Positions 1 through 7,719 of a DNA stretch of 34,295 nt are shown here, piece after piece. The translations under genes were made by a program, and so were the position numbers. Below the pieces are notes generated by a model that worked only from the letters and a program-made list of their open reading frames with translations, searched no databases and was not told where the DNA came from. Source of the stretch: Gracilinema caldarium (lineage in GTDB: Bacteria; Spirochaetota; Spirochaetia; Treponematales; Breznakiellaceae); the NCBI RefSeq assembly GCF_029265695.1, contig NZ_JAJUHW010000031.1, positions 1-34,295 on the forward strand, given 5' to 3'. Every line of letters begins with the position of its first letter. Position 1 is the stretch's first letter.

Positions 1-551
1 ACCGGTCGGTTCAGAGCAGGGTCGCTTGCCGCATCCCCATGGACAGAACGTACATAGGCTCTATACCGAAGGGTCGGCGAAAAAGCTGCCGCTTCATCAA
101 CATGGGTCATGACTGCATCGTCGTCTACGCAGACAATGCCCACAATATCGGCGGCTTTGCAGCGATAGACAATATCCTTTGTCGTTAAGAGGTGGGTTGC
201 GGGAATTGCAATGGCTCCCAGTTTGTGCAGAGCTAGCAGGGTGGGCCAAAACTCATAGCGCCGCTTCAGGATAAGCATGACCGGGTCCCCCTTGCGGATC
301 CCCGCATGGTGCAGCACATTGGCGCTCCGGTCTGTAAGTTCCTTTAGCTGGCCATAAGTAAAAGTGGCCTCCGCACCCCGCTCGTCGCACCAGACCAGGG
401 CAGGAGCATCGGGAGAACGGCGAGCCAATTCATCCATAACATCATAGGCAAAATTAAAATTATCTGGAATGGCAAGGCTAAAATGAGCAACAAAATCCTC
501 ATAGGAGGTAAATTCAGTTTTCGCCAGGTATTGTTCCAGGAGACTTTTCAT
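1..551 (-). CDS. Acyl-CoA synthetase (AMP-binding), N-terminal part, cut by window edge
   Basis: Reading leftward from an ATG at 549-551, the frame stays open to base 1, giving about 183 residues of an AMP-forming acyl-CoA synthetase. An AAGGA Shine-Dalgarno lies 8 bases before the start. The visible part has the FNFAYDV entry motif typical of acetyl/medium-chain acyl-CoA ligases, then a FTYGQL-type strand, the GIRKGDPVML segment and LHKLGAIAIPATH, all features of the N-terminal AMP-binding subdomain. The ATP P-loop and C-terminal lid lie outside the window, so substrate and activity cannot be judged. The enzyme would activate a carboxylic acid to its CoA thioester in the cytoplasm. It begins 19 bases after the XRE-cupin regulator stops, on the same strand, so the two form an operon in which the regulator probably controls the ligase. 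Confidence 0.88.
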   Translation of the reverse strand, partial: MKSLLEQYLAKTEFTSYEDFVAHFSLAIPDNFNFAYDVMDELARRSPDAPALVWCDERGAEATFTYGQLKELTDRSANVLHHAGIRKGDPVMLILKRRYEFWPTLLALHKLGAIAIPATHLLTTKDIVYRCKAADIVGIVCVDDDAVMTHVDEAAAFSPTLRYRAYVRSVHGDAASDPALNRP

Positions 552-570
552 GGGTGTATTCCTTTGTATG

Positions 571-1125
571 TTATAGGATTATAGCGAGAAAGCTGACCGG
601 ACTGCCGCCTAGAGCTTTCATACCATGAGGTTCAGAGGCGTCGAAATAGATAGAATCCCCCTCGCTCAGCTCTACTTCATGGCCTCCCACAGATATAAGC
701 ATTCTGCCCTGGAGTACATAATCGAATTCCTGCCCCGGATGACTGTTCAGCTCCAGAGGCCGCTGTTCCGATTCTTTTTCTATCCTGACAAGGAAGGGCT
801 CTGCCTTTCGGTGCTGAAAATTGTATGCAAGGCTCCAGTATTGATAGGGACTTCGGCGCTTTACCTCAGGGCCCTTCCCGCTGCGGGTAACACTGTACGT
901 ATGGAGCCGCGGAGCTTGCCCGGTAATAAGCTCCGTAAGATCCACCGAGAAAAGACCGGCAAGCTCATAGAGCACCCCTACGGGGAAGTCGGCGCTGCCC
1001 CCCTCCCATTCCTGATAGGTTTTTACATCTACCCCAATATGTTTAGCCACCGTTTCTACCGAAAGACCTTTAATGTCCCGGAGGGCCCTAACACGCTCGG
1101 CAATTTCCTGTATTTTTTCATTCAT
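571..1125 (-). CDS. XRE-family transcriptional regulator with C-terminal cupin domain
   Basis: A 184-residue one-component regulator. Residues about 5-65 form a lambda-repressor-like helix-turn-helix (AERVRALRDIKGLS, then VAKHIGVDVKTYQEWE). Residues about 110-184 form a small cupin barrel (HPGQEFDYVLQGRM, then ELSEGDSIYFDASEPHG). The ATG at 1123-1125 is chosen because a GAGGGG Shine-Dalgarno precedes it by about 7 bases. The frame extends upstream to 1209, but that extension lacks a ribosome site and would cover the promoter. In this family the cupin senses a small ligand and the helix-turn-helix binds DNA. The downstream acyl-CoA synthetase suggests that the ligand is an organic acid or acyl compound, which is inference. 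A perfect TATAAT and an inverted repeat lie just upstream. Confidence 0.9.
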   Translation of the reverse strand: MNEKIQEIAERVRALRDIKGLSVETVAKHIGVDVKTYQEWEGGSADFPVGVLYELAGLFSVDLTELITGQAPRLHTYSVTRSGKGPEVKRRSPYQYWSLAYNFQHRKAEPFLVRIEKESEQRPLELNSHPGQEFDYVLQGRMLISVGGHEVELSEGDSIYFDASEPHGMKALGGSPVSFLAIIL

Positions 1126-1165
1126 GACAAACCCCTCACACAAGAGATATATTTCAGAGACTTTA

Positions 1166-1209
1166 ATTATACTAAAGGATACGGCATGATGACGTAATTG
1201 TCCAGTCAT
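1166..1209 (-). promoter_or_regulatory. Promoter -10 and candidate operator of the XRE-cupin/ligase operon
   Basis: On the minus strand a perfect TATAAT occupies 1166-1171, predicting a transcript start near 1159 and a 34-base leader. No good -35 hexamer sits 16-18 bases upstream. That position is instead occupied by an inverted repeat, ATGAC at 1189-1193 and GTCAT at 1205-1209, separated by 11 bases. A repeat across the -35 fits binding by the operon's own regulator or an activator. The -10 is seen directly; the operator role is inferred. Confidence 0.5.
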
Positions 1210-1257
1210 TCTGGCATGAGGTTATTGCCACCAAGTACATAATGAAGGCCGCAGACC

Positions 1258-1902
1258 TTACTGAATAGTGCCCCGGAGCGTTCTAGCTAATTCTTTCCAT
1301 ACCACCTGGTCTGATTCTGAAAGAGCGGCAAATTGGTCCTGTTTCCCATAGGCAGAAAGATCGATGAAACGGTTCACCCGTTCAAGCAGCTTTTCAAATT
1401 TCTGTTCCTGGAACTGCTTGAGCCATAGAGGAATTTTTTTAGAAAGCCGCAGGAGGGCCTCATAGTGGGGGGCACAGAGCCCCTCTGAGGCGGTGAATTT
1501 CTTTTGTAGCTCCAATTCTTCGGGGCTCTGGCCCCTTGTCTCAGCGAGAAAACTGAGATATTCATTTTCGATTCTTTGCTGTTCCGCACAGACAGGACAA
1601 AGCGCCTTGGGTTTCCAGGCCTTGTTTTTTTTAAAAGATTCAATTCGGTCTTCTAAAATATCCCTGCCCAAGATTGCTACCGCGAGGCCGTCTCTAAAAC
1701 TGCTTAAGTTTTTAGAATGTTCCCTGCAGAAGCCGCCAGCAGAGCGGTGGGCTGCCCGGAATGGTCGGTCAGAAATATGTTCAAAGAGCATATTGTCCAA
1801 GTATCGCCAGGTCCGATCAGTTACAATCCGGCAGAGGGGACAACCCTCTTCCTGGCAGGCCTTTTCCAGTTCAAAAAAGTTGATGTGCTTGTCTATGGCC
1901 AT
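1258..1902 (-). CDS. DUF6062-like cysteine-rich protein
   Basis: A 214-residue soluble protein with no signal peptide or membrane segment. It has two paired metal-ligand-like modules: CPLC at residues 21-24 followed by FCREH near 58-62, then CPVC near 102-105 followed by LCAPH near 142-146. This alternation of CPxC with CxxH motifs matches, from memory, the DUF6062 family of anaerobes and spirochaetes, whose function is unknown. The cysteines and histidines could bind zinc or an Fe-S cluster, or be redox active; nothing in the sequence decides. The remainder is helical and charged. The ATG has an AGGA about 8 bases upstream. It starts 9 bases after rpiA ends, so it is co-transcribed with rpiA. 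Confidence 0.8.
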   Translation of the reverse strand: MAIDKHINFFELEKACQEEGCPLCRIVTDRTWRYLDNMLFEHISDRPFRAAHRSAGGFCREHSKNLSSFRDGLAVAILGRDILEDRIESFKKNKAWKPKALCPVCAEQQRIENEYLSFLAETRGQSPEELELQKKFTASEGLCAPHYEALLRLSKKIPLWLKQFQEQKFEKLLERVNRFIDLSAYGKQDQFAALSESDQVVWKELARTLRGTIQ

Positions 1903-1911
1903 ATACGTTTC

Positions 1912-2613
1912 CTAGGTTCTTGTTATGACAGTGCCGTCTGGGCGGCCAATAAAGACCTGAGGCCGTTTCTTAGTAAATAGGCCGTTCTCGACCACACCGG
2001 GAATCTGGTTTATCCGGTTTTCCATTTCTGCCGGATCGATTGGGGCAGCAAAACGAATATCCAGGAGGAGATTGGCATGTTCGGTGATGACCGGCCCTGC
2101 CTTCCGAACCGCTTCCCGGAGCGTCACTTGTGCCCCCAAGACTTCCAGGGCTCGCTGTACGGGGATGCGGGCTTCGGGAATTACCTCTATTGGTATCGGA
2201 AATTTCATACCTAACTGTTCCACGACCTTGGATTCATCAACTACTATCGCATATTCACGGGAAGCATAGGCTACAATTTTTTCTACGAGCAGGGCGCCGC
2301 CGCCGCCCTTGGTACAATAGTTTCGAGGATCCACCTCATCAGCCCCATCTATGGTCAGGTCAAGCTCACCGCCAATTTCTTTTGAGTTTAGGGTGTACAA
2401 AGGGATGCCCCACTGCTCGCAGGCAATAATAGTTTGGAAACTGGTCGGTACCGCCATAATATTTTGCAATTTTCCCTGCTGCATAAGTTCTCCTATATAA
2501 TGCACCGCCGGTATGGCGGTAGAACCCGTACCGAGCCCCAGTTTCATACCGCTGTGAACCAGGGTGTCCACAGCCCTGCGGGCCACCAGTTGTTTTATCT
2601 CTTTCTGATCCAT
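1912..2613 (-). CDS. rpiA: Ribose-5-phosphate isomerase A
   Basis: A 233-residue protein that interconverts ribose 5-phosphate and ribulose 5-phosphate in the non-oxidative pentose phosphate pathway. Family motifs are complete: GLGTGSTA at residues 26-33 (phosphate binding), TIDGADEVD at 87-95 (catalytic acids), and KGGGGALLVEK at 102-112. Length is normal for the family. The start at 2613 is chosen because GGAGG lies 9 bases before it. Two further in-frame starts upstream (to 2631) would put that Shine-Dalgarno inside or against the start. The gene leads an operon with the DUF6062-like gene. Its promoter overlaps the beginning of the divergent phosphatase gene. Confidence 0.95.
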   Translation of the reverse strand: MDQKEIKQLVARRAVDTLVHSGMKLGLGTGSTAIPAVHYIGELMQQGKLQNIMAVPTSFQTIIACEQWGIPLYTLNSKEIGGELDLTIDGADEVDPRNYCTKGGGGALLVEKIVAYASREYAIVVDESKVVEQLGMKFPIPIEVIPEARIPVQRALEVLGAQVTLREAVRKAGPVITEHANLLLDIRFAAPIDPAEMENRINQIPGVVENGLFTKKRPQVFIGRPDGTVITRT

Positions 2614-2646
2614 ATTAAGCATCCTCCACAAAAACTATCGATTTGC

Positions 2647-2675
2647 ACTATACTGTACATTGTGAATACATGCAA
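2647..2675 (-). promoter_or_regulatory. rpiA promoter
   Basis: On the minus strand, TTGCAT at 2670-2675 and TATAGT at 2647-2652 are separated by exactly 17 bases. The predicted start near 2640 leaves about 27 bases of leader containing the rpiA Shine-Dalgarno. The -10 overlaps a plus-strand TATACT (2649-2654) that could serve the divergent phosphatase gene, so the two transcripts may compete for one site. Confidence 0.5.
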
Positions 2676-3807
2676 CGACGAGTTTTTACTTGAGGCAACA
2701 AGTTATTTTGATGTACTCGAACAGATGCAGGATGGCATATTTATCGTTGACCGGGACTTTACGATCCGCTACTGGAATCCTGCTGCGGAGACTATTTTAG
2801 GGTACCCTGCGCGGGAAGTCTGCGGCTGGGCCTGTTCGACCCTGGGTCCCCTCTGCAAACGGGATGCATCTGGTAACCCGCTCTGCGGCGAAGGAATATG
2901 TCCCCTTGCTCTCTCAGTAAAGGGAGGTTATACCGGTCGTTACCCCAGCTATGTATTCATGAGAACCGCCGATGGTCGGGAAATCCCCCTCTCCCTTACC
3001 ATGAGCACTTTGAAAAACAGGGAAGGCCAGGTAGTCGGCGGAATTGGGATGTTCCGGGACATGACCGAAGAATACGGCCAGCTCAAACTGGTCAGCGAAA
3101 TACAAAAAAACATGGTGACCATTGAGCCCTTTGCGGTGGGACACCTGAGGATTAGTACATTATTTCATCCCTTAGAAGTGACTGGCGGTGATTTTGTAGA
3201 AGCTTTTAAGACCGATACGGGACTTTTAGTAGCATCCAGTGCCGATGCAACGGGGCATGGAGTATCGGCAGCCCTTTTTGCAATGATATATAAGACCCTG
3301 TTCCACAGCTGCCTCAAGAGCACCTATTCGCCTGCAAAAATGCTGGAGCTCATCAATAAGGATTTTGTCCAGACATCTACTGTCGAAGGGTACTATCTTA
3401 CCGCTTCTATTATAGTTATGGATCCCAACAAGCGGACTGGATATTTTGCCAGCGCAGGACATCCCATGGCGCTGATTTTTAGGAAACGACACGGAGTCTT
3501 TGTTCCAGAACCCATACGAGAGCGGTCTTTTATGATTGGAATGGTAGAAAATTGCAAATACCAGGAAATTCCCTTTAGTCTCGATCCGGGGGATATCTTG
3601 TTCCTTGCCTCCGATGGGGTCTACGAAGCGGAAGATGAGAACGGACTTCCCTTTGAGATAGAAGGGGTCACCGCTTTTTTTGCAGACTGGACCACCGAAA
3701 AGGAAAGAGACCTGGAGGATCTCTATAGACTGCTTAAATCTCGCAACCCTATGGGGCAGCTTGCAGACGATGTCAGCGCTCTCATGATTGAATCAGACTC
3801 GTTGTAG
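2662..3807 (+). CDS. PAS-domain SpoIIE-type (PP2C) serine phosphatase
   Basis: A protein of about 381 residues. Residues about 15-130 form a PAS domain (GIFIVDRDFTIRYWNPAAE, ending GIGMFRDMTEEY) with an internal cysteine-containing loop. Residues about 155-381 form a PP2C/SpoIIE phosphatase domain with GGDF, SADATGHGVSAALF, SAGHPMALIF, LASDGVYE and the final DDVSALMIE. Such proteins dephosphorylate anti-sigma-factor antagonists or similar regulators, with PAS as the input. The residue that is normally Asp in GGD-x-x-D is not obvious here (GGDFVEAF), but the other metal-binding Asp residues are present. The start is uncertain. GTG at 2662 is the first usable codon clear of rpiA and has no Shine-Dalgarno. 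ATG at 2725 would cut into the PAS domain. It ends 2 bases from aroDE, convergently. Confidence 0.85.
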   Translation: MNTCNDEFLLEATSYFDVLEQMQDGIFIVDRDFTIRYWNPAAETILGYPAREVCGWACSTLGPLCKRDASGNPLCGEGICPLALSVKGGYTGRYPSYVFMRTADGREIPLSLTMSTLKNREGQVVGGIGMFRDMTEEYGQLKLVSEIQKNMVTIEPFAVGHLRISTLFHPLEVTGGDFVEAFKTDTGLLVASSADATGHGVSAALFAMIYKTLFHSCLKSTYSPAKMLELINKDFVQTSTVEGYYLTASIIVMDPNKRTGYFASAGHPMALIFRKRHGVFVPEPIRERSFMIGMVENCKYQEIPFSLDPGDILFLASDGVYEAEDENGLPFEIEGVTAFFADWTTEKERDLEDLYRLLKSRNPMGQLADDVSALMIESDSL

Positions 3808-3809
3808 GC

Positions 3810-5306
3810 CTAATCAGGGTATTCCTGGCCGGTAAATAGTAAAAATTGCAGTTTCGCCTGCCGTAACAGCATATCATAGCCGTTCAAGGTTTTGCAGCCC
3901 GCTTTTGCGGCCCGTTTCAGCATCTTTGTTTCTTCGGGCTTGTAAATGAGGTCCATCACTACTTCTTTGCCTCTAAACTTATATAGTTCAATGGGGTCTT
4001 CATCTATATTAGGCTCCATGCCTACTGAGGTAGTCTGTATGATGATGTCCCTATATCTATCCATAAGTTCTATACCACGGTTATCAAGTCCAGCCCAGGC
4101 AAAATTGAGGGGTTCAGCCACTTCTTTCGCTTTATACTGGGTCCTGTTCAGAATAAGCGCCCTGCCTTTGAGCCGATACACTTCGGCAGCCACAGCTTTT
4201 GCAACCCCTCCAGCACCTATGATGGTTACCCGTTTATTCCATAGGCTTTGTTTTCCTATGAAATGCAGGAGTGAATCGGAAAAGCCCTTAGCGTCTGTGT
4301 TATATCCAGCCCATCCCTGACTGGTTTTTACGAGGGTATTACAGGACCCGATACGTTCCACTTCGGAAGATCGCTGGGAACAGTAGGAAAGCACCGTTTC
4401 TTTATGGGGAACAGTAACTGAAAGGCCTTGGATGTCTAAGGTGTCTGCCAAACTAAAAAAGGAGGGAAGATCCTGTACAGGAAAAGGAATATAGACCGCA
4501 TCTATTTTTTTCTCATCGTAGCCCCTATTATGAATCTGGGGACTCGAAGTGGCGGTTAAGGGGTAACCTATGATTCCATATACTTTTGTGTCCTTAGTAA
4601 GGGAACGGAACCGGTAGGTATCCACCAGTGTTTTTGGATCAAGCTGTCCGGGCCCTGCCACCTGGATGTCCGCATCGGAAGCGACCTCCACCAGGGGACT
4701 CGTAAAGCTAAGATGGGATCCAAGTTTTTCCGCGAGAATACGGGTGCTGACCCCATGGGGACCCATAGCGATTAAAATTTTATCTATATCCCTTGTCTGC
4801 TCAGCCACCTGATACAGTTTAGCCACATCCTCATAGCTTTGAGGCATCACCGCAGCCTTTGCTATTTCATCACCTGTTCTTCTCAGGCTCCGCAATTTCT
4901 GTTCTAGATCTGCATCGACCCCGTTGAAATTATGATAGGACCGGATAATTTTAGTACCAAAGGTTCGAGCCGCTTCCTCCAGGCTAGGCACATCCAGGTC
5001 ATCTTCCAGGTCAACATAGGCAAAGTTGCGCCGCCGGTCCGTATCGGCAAACGCTAAGCCCGCCGCGAGTAGCACTATCCGGGCACCCTCTCCTTCTACA
5101 AAATTGCCGCCGTCTATTTTTCTGCGAACAGTTAATATAGTAGGAATACCTGCCAGGGCCGGGAAGCGGCGAATATAAAAGCGTTCATCGGGATCAAGAA
5201 AATCCACCCGCAGTTCAGCTACATCAATATAGGAACGATACCGATCAACAAGCTCCAAATCCTTAAGGATAGTCCTGCCGGTAAGACATAAACAAACCTT
5301 TGCCAC
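3810..5306 (-). CDS. aroDE: Bifunctional 3-dehydroquinate dehydratase / shikimate dehydrogenase
   Basis: A 498-residue fusion catalysing two consecutive shikimate-pathway steps: dehydration of 3-dehydroquinate, then NADPH reduction of 3-dehydroshikimate. Residues 1-225 are a type I dehydratase, with ELRVD at 31-35, a His in RSYHNF (H125) and the Schiff-base Lys in AKAAVMP (K150). Residues about 240-498 are shikimate dehydrogenase, with SSPQIHN, the catalytic Lys in TVPHK (K302), GYNTDAKG with its Asp, the nucleotide loop GAGGVAKA at 364-371, and the closing GYDMLLRQA. All key residues are present. The start is GTG (5304-5306), not ATG, and is supported by AGGAG 6 bases upstream. It follows a small secreted-protein gene by 56 bases and may share its transcript. 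Confidence 0.95.
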   Translation of the reverse strand: MAKVCLCLTGRTILKDLELVDRYRSYIDVAELRVDFLDPDERFYIRRFPALAGIPTILTVRRKIDGGNFVEGEGARIVLLAAGLAFADTDRRRNFAYVDLEDDLDVPSLEEAARTFGTKIIRSYHNFNGVDADLEQKLRSLRRTGDEIAKAAVMPQSYEDVAKLYQVAEQTRDIDKILIAMGPHGVSTRILAEKLGSHLSFTSPLVEVASDADIQVAGPGQLDPKTLVDTYRFRSLTKDTKVYGIIGYPLTATSSPQIHNRGYDEKKIDAVYIPFPVQDLPSFFSLADTLDIQGLSVTVPHKETVLSYCSQRSSEVERIGSCNTLVKTSQGWAGYNTDAKGFSDSLLHFIGKQSLWNKRVTIIGAGGVAKAVAAEVYRLKGRALILNRTQYKAKEVAEPLNFAWAGLDNRGIELMDRYRDIIIQTTSVGMEPNIDEDPIELYKFRGKEVVMDLIYKPEETKMLKRAAKAGCKTLNGYDMLLRQAKLQFLLFTGQEYPD

Positions 5307-5362
5307 CCTATGCTCCTTTGGCGAATTGATGCAATCGTTTTTTATTCCTTTGCATCAACTTT

Positions 5363-5839
5363 TTAAAAATCTGGACGGTATACATATAAAGAATGTACCG
5401 TATTAGACTCAGAAAAAAGCACCCGTAAACGGAGAGGCCACCCCCGGCTCGGGAGCCTGTATACCAGATAGGTATCTTGTTGGATAAGCGGTTCACCGAG
5501 AATAGCAAGCACCGTCTCTTTAGAATCCCCCTTTTTTAAACCGAATCCCTGAGGTATACTGATTTGCCATACCCGATTTTGATACCAATATAAATCTATA
5601 CCATCATAACTAAAAACGACATCGTCCTGCCAGGGCTCCTGTCCCCGGACTGAATAGACAGCCAAGGGACTGCCAAACTGGGTAATGATACTTTGCAGGG
5701 TAGATCCGACAAGCCAGGATGGATCCTGCAGAAGATCCTGGCTCGCTCCAGAGGGAGCAGTCTGAGCAAAGAGGGCTGGATTACCGAATATCACAAAACA
5801 AGCAAGGCATAGGGCTGAAAACACAGGTTGCAATTTCAT
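5363..5839 (-). CDS. Small secreted protein, SmpA/BamE-like pattern, function unknown
   Basis: A 158-residue protein with a clear signal peptide (hydrophobic stretch at residues 6-23, cleavage likely after ALFA), so it should be periplasmic or exported. The mature part contains two related segments: VGSTLQSIITQFGSP, then KGDSKETVLAILGEP. Each is a helix ending in an FG.P or LGEP turn and is followed by an aromatic-rich strand. This duplicated helix-turn-strand pattern recalls the SmpA/OmlA (BamE) fold, but similarity is by pattern only. The ATG at 5839 is preferred because it starts the signal peptide and follows a G-rich run. An in-frame TTG at 5875 adds a non-signal-like leader. Confidence 0.7.
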   Translation of the reverse strand: MKLQPVFSALCLACFVIFGNPALFAQTAPSGASQDLLQDPSWLVGSTLQSIITQFGSPLAVYSVRGQEPWQDDVVFSYDGIDLYWYQNRVWQISIPQGFGLKKGDSKETVLAILGEPLIQQDTYLVYRLPSRGWPLRLRVLFSESNTVHSLYVYRPDF

Positions 5840-5953
5840 ACCCCCTACTCTACCCGGCAACAGGATGTACCGCAATAGGTATGCAACTTTTCCTTTACAA
5901 TTGGGTCATATGGTAGCACTATTAATATGTAGAGATACGAAGGGGTTGTTGCT

Positions 5954-7717
5954 ATGGTACATTTAGAACACAGAACGCTGACCGACCTTGTGCAGGCTTC
6001 GGCATTACAATTTTCAAAAAGGACTGCCTTTTCCCTGTTTTCAGAGGGCACACTCACCCAAATAACAACCTATAGGGAATTTGGAGAACAAAGTCTTGGC
6101 ATTGCCAGCATCCTTCAGCAGCTGGGAATAAAAAAGGGAGACCGGGTCATGCTGCTTGCCGAAAACCGGCCAGAATGGCCCATAGCGTATTTCGGAATTT
6201 CCTTAGCAGGAACAATTATTGTGCCCATATTGACCGATTTTATTGCTGAACATGTGGGGACCGTAGCAAAACATGCTGAAATTAGCGCAATTTGTGCCAC
6301 AGAAAAAACCCTCGCTAAAATACAGGCTGCAGGAATTTCCGATGAGATTCCCATAATCCATATTGATACTATAGATGGCCGGGGCATCATGGTCTCTATA
6401 GGGGGGCAAAAAACCGCTATGACATTTCAGCAGATAAGCCCCTACAGAGCCGAAGAAGAGGAAGTTGCTACCATTATATATACATCAGGCACAACCGGCA
6501 GCAGTAAGGGGGTTATGCTGAGCCACCGGAACCTTGTTTTCGAAGCCCAGGCGTGCAGAAGTATTATCAAAATATACCCCCGGGATCGTTTCCTATCGGT
6601 GCTGCCCCTGGCTCACACCTATGAATGTACTATTGGTATGATTATCGCCGTTATAAATGGTGCAAGTACCACCTACCTTGGGAAGCCTCCAACACCAGCC
6701 ATCCTCATGCCCGCGCTGGAACTGGTGCGGCCGACCATAATGCTCACCGTCCCCCTTATTATCGAAAAAACCTATCGCACCAAAATTAAGCCCGCCCTGG
6801 AAGCCCATCCTTTATATAAACTGCCTTTCACACGGCCCATAGCGATTAAAGCTGCAGGGCAGAAGCTTTTAGGAGCCTTCGGCGGAGCGGTGCGGTTCTT
6901 TGGTATTGGAGGAGCCGCCCTTGCCGCTGATGTGGAAGAATTCTTACAAAAAGCAGGCTTTCCCTATGCCATCGGCTACGGACTCACAGAGACAGCACCC
7001 CTCCTTGCAGGCGCTCCGCCCTTTAAATCGGTGCTTCGTTCTACAGGACCGGCCCTTAAAGGAGTTGAACTGCGAATAGTCGACCAGAATGGGAATATTG
7101 TAGGCGGAATGGGAGCCCCAAAGGACGCAATTGAACATGCCGAGGGAGAAATACAAGCCCGAGGACCTAATGTGATGCTGGGATACTACAAAGACCCAGA
7201 AAAAACCGCAGAGGTTTTTACCAGCGACGGTTGGTTTAAAACCGGCGACCTGGGCAGTATGGACAAAAAAGGTCGCTTATTCATTCGGGGCAGACTAAAA
7301 GCAATGATTCTTGGCCCCACAGGAGAAAACATTTACCCAGAGGAAATTGAAAGCATCCTCAATTCTTCCGGATATGTAGAAGATTCACTGGTCTATGCTA
7401 CCGAAAAAGGAGAACTAGTCGCCCTTGTCGTGCTTAATGAAAAAGCAAAAACCATGTTTGCAGCGGCTCAGGATATGATCCAGGAAACAAGTCATAACGT
7501 TGGCGATGCTATCCATGCTTTGGGAACATCGGCCCAGCATGCAGCCCAGGGAACAGTGGCAGGGGTCCAGCATCTATTGCAGGACCTGAAAAATACCACC
7601 AACAAGCGGCTTGCCGGTTTTTCTAGGATTCACCGGATAGAGATCCAGGATGAACCCTTTGAGAAAACCGCTACCCAAAAAATTAAGCGGTTTCTCTATC
7701 CAAAAAAGAAATCTTAA
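5954..7717 (+). CDS. Long-chain acyl-CoA synthetase (AMP-forming)
   Basis: A 587-residue enzyme of the AMP-binding superfamily that would load fatty acids onto CoA at the cytoplasmic membrane. Visible motifs are the P-loop YTSGTTGSSKGVMLSHRN (around residues 176-192), the A5 motif GYGLTETAPLLAG (around 340), GWFKTGDLG with the ribose-binding Asp, the hinge GRLKAMI, and the C-terminal lysine region TATQKIKRFL. Between the hinge domain and that lysine lies an extra segment of about 50 residues (about 498-548), rich in Ala, Gln, His and Leu with an amphipathic helical pattern. The ATG has AAGGGG 9 bases upstream. The stop codon is 2 bases before the next gene, so the two are translationally coupled. 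Confidence 0.92.
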   Translation: MVHLEHRTLTDLVQASALQFSKRTAFSLFSEGTLTQITTYREFGEQSLGIASILQQLGIKKGDRVMLLAENRPEWPIAYFGISLAGTIIVPILTDFIAEHVGTVAKHAEISAICATEKTLAKIQAAGISDEIPIIHIDTIDGRGIMVSIGGQKTAMTFQQISPYRAEEEEVATIIYTSGTTGSSKGVMLSHRNLVFEAQACRSIIKIYPRDRFLSVLPLAHTYECTIGMIIAVINGASTTYLGKPPTPAILMPALELVRPTIMLTVPLIIEKTYRTKIKPALEAHPLYKLPFTRPIAIKAAGQKLLGAFGGAVRFFGIGGAALAADVEEFLQKAGFPYAIGYGLTETAPLLAGAPPFKSVLRSTGPALKGVELRIVDQNGNIVGGMGAPKDAIEHAEGEIQARGPNVMLGYYKDPEKTAEVFTSDGWFKTGDLGSMDKKGRLFIRGRLKAMILGPTGENIYPEEIESILNSSGYVEDSLVYATEKGELVALVVLNEKAKTMFAAAQDMIQETSHNVGDAIHALGTSAQHAAQGTVAGVQHLLQDLKNTTNKRLAGFSRIHRIEIQDEPFEKTATQKIKRFLYPKKKS

Positions 7718-7719
7718 CT

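Noticed and set aside
625-1197. Plus-strand frame of 190 codons
   Set aside because: It is antisense to the XRE-cupin gene, has no ribosome site and shows no recognisable domain.
1126-1209. Longer start for the XRE-cupin regulator
   Set aside because: It would include the promoter -10 and lacks a Shine-Dalgarno, while the start at 1125 has one.
1210-1257. Terminator after the DUF6062-like gene
   Set aside because: Only a 4-base stem (AAGG/CCTT) without a T-run is present.
2434-2661. N-terminal extension of the phosphatase
   Set aside because: It is antisense to rpiA and covers the rpiA promoter. PAS homology begins only after about 2690.
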